Source: Lachnospiraceae bacterium (lineage in GTDB: Bacteria; Bacillota; Clostridia; Lachnospirales; Lachnospiraceae). Taken from it: a stretch of 34,209 bases of DNA. Of the stretch, positions 31,096-34,209 are shown piece after piece. Below the pieces are notes generated by a model that made no database searches, was not told the DNA's origin, and saw only the letters and a program-made list of their open reading frames with translations. A program made the position numbers and the translations under genes. The DNA lies in the NCBI GenBank assembly GCA_024695605.1, contig JAILHW010000181.1, positions 1 to 34,209 of the forward strand, written 5' to 3'. The first letter of the stretch is position 1. Every line of letters begins with the position of its first letter.

Positions 31096-31120
31096 TATTT
31101 TTATGCTGTCCGAAAAAGGA

Positions 31121-31150
31121 TAGGCAAACAACCCGCATTTGGGCTATAAT
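31121..31150 (+). promoter_or_regulatory. Probable promoter of the rlmI-like gene
   Basis: A perfect TATAAT at 31145-31150 with TAGGCA at 31121-31126 as a weaker -35, spacer 18. The start would be near 31157, and AGGAAAGG precedes the ATG at 31186. Confidence 0.55.
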
Positions 31151-31185
31151 AACGAAAAGATGTAAACCATAGGAAAGGCAAAGCT

Positions 31186-32400
31186 ATGAGCGATAAAGCA
31201 ACCATCAAACTGAAAAAAGGGCAGGGCCGCTATCTGAAGGCCGGCGGTGCCTGGATCTTTGACAATGAGATCGATCTTTGCACCGGCAGCTATGAAAACG
31301 GAGCGCTTGTCGATGTGGTGGATTTTGATGACTATCCCCTCGGCGTCGGCTATATCAATGACAACTCCAAGATCCGCATCCGGATGCTGAGCAGAAAGGC
31401 CGGGACCGTCATCGATGATGCCTTCTTTTACCAAAGACTCAAGGCCGCCTGGGAGTACCGCAAATGCGTATTGGCGCCAAAGGATCTGACCTCCTGCAGA
31501 GTGGTGTTCGGGGAGGCGGATTTTCTGCCCGGGGTCACCATCGATAAATATGAGGATCTCCTTGTGGTGCAGTCTCTGGCCCTTGGGATCGACCGCTACA
31601 AGGAAAGGATCGTCGATCTTCTCATACAGGTGCTTTTAGAGGACGGGATCAAGATCCGTGGCGCCTATGAAAGAAGCGATGCCAGAGAGCGGAAAAAGGA
31701 GGGACTCCCTCTTCACAAGGGCATTCTGCGGGGCACCTTTGCGCCCGAGATTGAAATCGTCGAAAACGATGTTCATTATCTTGTGAACGTCGCCGAGGGG
31801 CAGAAGACCGGCTTTTTCCTGGATCAGAAATACAACCGGCTGGCCATGCAGCGGATCTGCAAAGGCAAGAAGGTGCTGGACTGCTTCACCCATATGGGCA
31901 CCTTTGCCCTCAATGCCGGCTTTGGCGGTGCCAAAAGCGTATTGGGTCTGGATATCTCGGACTATGCCATAGAGCAGGCAAGGGAGAATGCAAAGCGCAA
32001 CCATCTCGAAGAGACCGTCCGGTTTCAGACCGCCAACGTTCTCGATGCCCTGCCCGGGATGGTGGCAGCGGGCGACCGGTTCGATGTTGTGATCCTCGAT
32101 CCCCCGGCCTTTACCAAATCCAGAGAAGCCACAAAGCAGGCGATCAAGGGCTATCGGGAGATCAATATGCAGGGCCTTCGGCTCGTGGAGGATGGAGGGT
32201 ATCTTGCCACCTGCTCCTGCTCCCACTTTATGACACAGGAGCTTTTCGTCAAAACCATAAAAGAGGCTGCCGGATCCGTTCACAAAAGACTGCGGCAGGT
32301 GGAAGCCCGCACCCAGGCTCCGGATCACCCGATCCTGTGGGCGGCAGACGAGAGCTTCTATCTGAAATTCTACATTTTCCAGGTCGTAAGCGAGCGGTAG
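31186..32400 (+). CDS. rlmI: Class I rRNA large-subunit methyltransferase, RlmI-like (PUA domain)
   Basis: A 404-residue RNA cytosine-5 methyltransferase of the RlmI/YccW family. The N-terminal PUA domain (about 5-75) shows 'YLKAGGAWIFDNEI'; the RlmI-like middle region has 'FLPGVTIDKYEDLLVVQ' and 'VAEGQKTGFFLDQKYNR'. The SAM-binding domain shows 'VLDCFTHMGTFALNA', motif IV 'DVVILDPPAFTKS' and 'ATCSCSHFM'. E. coli RlmI makes m5C1962 of 23S rRNA, and this protein has the right length and order. AGGAAAGG lies before the ATG. It is monocistronic between the GH94 gene and a secreted protein gene. Whether it modifies the same base here is inferred. Confidence 0.92.
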   Translation: MSDKATIKLKKGQGRYLKAGGAWIFDNEIDLCTGSYENGALVDVVDFDDYPLGVGYINDNSKIRIRMLSRKAGTVIDDAFFYQRLKAAWEYRKCVLAPKDLTSCRVVFGEADFLPGVTIDKYEDLLVVQSLALGIDRYKERIVDLLIQVLLEDGIKIRGAYERSDARERKKEGLPLHKGILRGTFAPEIEIVENDVHYLVNVAEGQKTGFFLDQKYNRLAMQRICKGKKVLDCFTHMGTFALNAGFGGAKSVLGLDISDYAIEQARENAKRNHLEETVRFQTANVLDALPGMVAAGDRFDVVILDPPAFTKSREATKQAIKGYREINMQGLRLVEDGGYLATCSCSHFMTQELFVKTIKEAAGSVHKRLRQVEARTQAPDHPILWAADESFYLKFYIFQVVSER

Positions 32401-32450
32401 CCGGGCAGCTGCTTTGCCCCTGAAAACAGGCGGCCGGCGTATGCTTTTTT
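32400..32450 (+). terminator. Possible terminator after the rlmI-like gene
   Basis: An outer GCCGG (32400-32404) / CCGGC (32434-32438) stem encloses two small hairpins (GGGCA/TGCCC and CCTG-AAAA-CAGG), followed six bases later by six T residues (32445-32450). The fold is compound rather than a simple hairpin, so this is tentative. Confidence 0.4.
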
Positions 32451-32453
32451 GCA

Positions 32454-32482
32454 TTGTAAATCCATGCTGTATAAGGTATGAT
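32454..32482 (+). promoter_or_regulatory. Promoter of the secreted Fn3 protein gene
   Basis: TTGTAA (32454-32459), a 17-base spacer and TATGAT (32477-32482). Expected start is near 32489, about 30 bases before the ATG at 32519; AAAGGGGGA serves as ribosome binding site. Confidence 0.6.
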
Positions 32483-32518
32483 AAAACTGATTTCAAATGA
32501 AAGGGGGACCAAGAGATC

Positions 32519-34209
32519 ATGAAACGAATCGCAAAGCTTCTGTTACCCGCTGTTATGGCTCTCCTGATGCCGGTCATCGTCCAGGCACAGGATCTGCCCT
32601 TTACACTCTCCAAGCCAGTCACCACATCCGTAACCCTGGCCAATGCAGATTCACACACCACCATGAACTATGCCTTTACAAAGAGCAGGGATATGAGCGC
32701 GTTTCTGGCTCTGAAGGGAGCCGATGAAGGCACGGCCATGAAAAACGAATACCTGTCAAAGATCGCCGCAAAGGGACTGTCCGATGTTTCGGTGCAGCTG
32801 CAGCTTGACTGGGCTCTGGATGATCCCAAGGATTGGAAATATACCGATGCGACAAAGGTGTATTGGGATAACGGCGGAACCGACGGAATTGCCTCCCGCC
32901 TGGGTGAGTGGAATATGATCACGCTTGGGCTGCAGGAACCCCTTGTGCAGCAGGAATGGATCACAAGAAGCCTGATCCCGGATGATTCCGATCCTGCGTG
33001 GGCGGGCGTTGAAGGCGGCATCCCCGGTCTGAAGGACCAGTTAAAAGCAGGGCAATACTCCACAGGCAGTGACGGATTCATTACCATCGATTATTCCGCC
33101 CACACCCTTTATGTCAGATCCCGTTATCAGGTTTCCTATACAAGAACGGACGATACGACAGGATATGAATACTCCGACTGGTCGGATGTGGCTTCCTATG
33201 GAAAAAACGGCAGGACCATTCCCAAGTATGATACCACAACCCTTCCGGTTCCTGAGGTTTCAAACCTGCATCTGACGGATCAGCGCTCTAACGGAGAGCC
33301 CGTAGCCGCTTATTCCCTGGCCTTTACGGATGCCATGTTCCAGACGCTCTCCGATCTCTCTGTAAAGGGCGGAAGCCTTTATATCGATGTGGAAATGCGT
33401 GCCAAGGGTACCAAGGAATGGACGCATATGAGCAATGCCGACCGGGATATCAAAAACGGCGACTTTCTGGTTCCCCTGTTTCTGGCTCCCGAAGGCTATA
33501 TGATCCCGGATGGCAGCACACTGGAATTCCGTGCCAGATACTACTGTGACCAGGCAGGTGATCCGGCTCCCACCTATTCTGCTTACTCTCCCATTCTGGA
33601 GATGAAGACCACGCAGATCGGAACCGGTAAAAAGAGCATCTATGAAGACGCGGGGAGTGCCGATTCCGAACCGATCTCCGATTTTGATGAGAATGTATCC
33701 TTAGAGACCAAAGAAGCGCTCATCAAATCCGCCAACACGGATAAGGGCGATGTCAAGGGTGCCACCAACCGCTACCTGCTTTTGCAGGCAAAGGAAGGCA
33801 ACAAATCCGTAAAGCTGAAATGGAAAAAAATCACGGGCGCTGACGGCTATGTGATCTACGGTGCTCCCTGCGGAAAGAAAATGGAGTATCTGACCACCAT
33901 AGAAAACGCCGGTACTACCGGCTATACCCAGAGCGGTCTGAAAAAGGGCGTTTACTACAAGTATATCGTAACCGCTTACCGCAATACGGACGCCGGGAAA
34001 AAAGCCATCACCACCTCCTTCTCCGCACACTGCGTGACCAAGGGCGGCAAGAAGGGCAACCCCTTAAAGCTCAAGGTGGAAAAAGCCAGGCTGACCGTTA
34101 AATCCGGTAAAAAAGTGAAGGTAAAGGGCTCCATCACCAGCAAGCTTCCCGTCAATAAGCATATCGCCGTTCTTCGGTTTGAAAGTGACAATGACAAGGT
34201 CGCAACCGT
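32519..34209 (+). CDS. Secreted fibronectin type III domain protein, 3' end cut off
   Basis: An open frame of 563 codons that reaches the right edge without a stop. It begins with a clear signal peptide (Lys-Arg, then a hydrophobic core, cleavage near 'VIVQAQD'). Residues 25-390 are a beta-rich region with no domain I can name, including 'WALDDPKDWKYTDATKVYW', 'YVRSRYQVSYTR' and 'LEFRARYYCDQAG'. From about 420 there is a fibronectin type III-like domain ('SVKLKWKKITGADGYVIYG', then 'KKGVYYKYIVTAYRN'), and the last residues begin a Big-type Ig domain. It resembles the Big2/Fn3 protein at 19008-19907 in domain type. Surface adhesion or glycan binding is plausible but unproven. Confidence 0.88.
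   Translation, partial: MKRIAKLLLPAVMALLMPVIVQAQDLPFTLSKPVTTSVTLANADSHTTMNYAFTKSRDMSAFLALKGADEGTAMKNEYLSKIAAKGLSDVSVQLQLDWALDDPKDWKYTDATKVYWDNGGTDGIASRLGEWNMITLGLQEPLVQQEWITRSLIPDDSDPAWAGVEGGIPGLKDQLKAGQYSTGSDGFITIDYSAHTLYVRSRYQVSYTRTDDTTGYEYSDWSDVASYGKNGRTIPKYDTTTLPVPEVSNLHLTDQRSNGEPVAAYSLAFTDAMFQTLSDLSVKGGSLYIDVEMRAKGTKEWTHMSNADRDIKNGDFLVPLFLAPEGYMIPDGSTLEFRARYYCDQAGDPAPTYSAYSPILEMKTTQIGTGKKSIYEDAGSADSEPISDFDENVSLETKEALIKSANTDKGDVKGATNRYLLLQAKEGNKSVKLKWKKITGADGYVIYGAPCGKKMEYLTTIENAGTTGYTQSGLKKGVYYKYIVTAYRNTDAGKKAITTSFSAHCVTKGGKKGNPLKLKVEKARLTVKSGKKVKVKGSITSKLPVNKHIAVLRFESDNDKVAT

Noticed and set aside
31069..31100. Hairpin followed by TATTTTT as a rightward terminator
   Set aside because: No rightward gene ends upstream of it; the nearest gene on that side is transcribed leftward from 30954.
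1..34209. Mobile elements, prophage, tRNA or rRNA genes
   Set aside because: No transposase, integrase, terminal repeats, cloverleaf or rRNA sequence was recognised on either strand.

Overview
The window looks like chromosomal DNA of a Gram-positive, anaerobic Clostridia-type bacterium, most probably a Lachnospiraceae member. Supporting signs are strong AGGAGG-type ribosome binding sites, three lipobox lipoproteins, FtsEX beside a coiled-coil M23 hydrolase and an S41 protease, DUF975 and BI-1 membrane proteins, secreted Big2/fibronectin-III proteins and AraC regulators. This placement rests on recognised gene families; no rRNA or tRNA is present to confirm it. No phage, insertion sequence, CRISPR array or tRNA gene was seen, and no gap between genes exceeds 300 bases.

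Layout. (1) 1-1553: the start of a lipoprotein gene (minus), probably an ABC solute-binding protein, diverges from an AraC regulator. (2) 1545-10484, minus: a long co-directional run of envelope and housekeeping genes. It holds an acyl-ACP thioesterase, a CvfB-like S1 protein, a WecG/TagA-like protein, a CdaR/PucR-type regulator, FtsE, FtsX, an M23 hydrolase with coiled coil, an S41 C-terminal processing protease and a GT14 glycosyltransferase. FtsEX, the M23 protein and probably the protease form a division-associated peptidoglycan hydrolysis module. (3) 10621-13829, plus: a small protein of unknown function coupled to CstA (peptide/pyruvate uptake), a clear terminator, then a cupin-AraC regulator. 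(4) 13801-15812, minus: an NAD(P)-dependent SDR and a BI-1 family membrane protein. (5) 15918-28080, minus: a nine-gene envelope transport and signalling block. It holds two lipoprotein membrane-fusion adaptors (one double length), a MacB/LolCE-type permease, two ABC ATPases (one with an AbrB-like C-terminal domain), a secreted Big2/Fn3 protein, a DUF975 membrane protein with an acidic coiled-coil loop, an OmpR-type regulator and a HAMP-less histidine kinase. (6) 28240-34209: a GH94 phosphorylase (minus), an RlmI-type rRNA methyltransferase (plus) and a secreted Fn3 protein cut by the window edge.

The block at 15918-28080 is the best candidate for an undescribed system. Its upper part has a promoter buried in overlapping inverted repeats. 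Its two-component part has its own promoter, preceded by an OmpR-type direct repeat that suggests autoregulation. The ATPase-AbrB fusion, the tandem adaptor and the DUF975 loop are its unusual parts. Substrate and function cannot be read from sequence.
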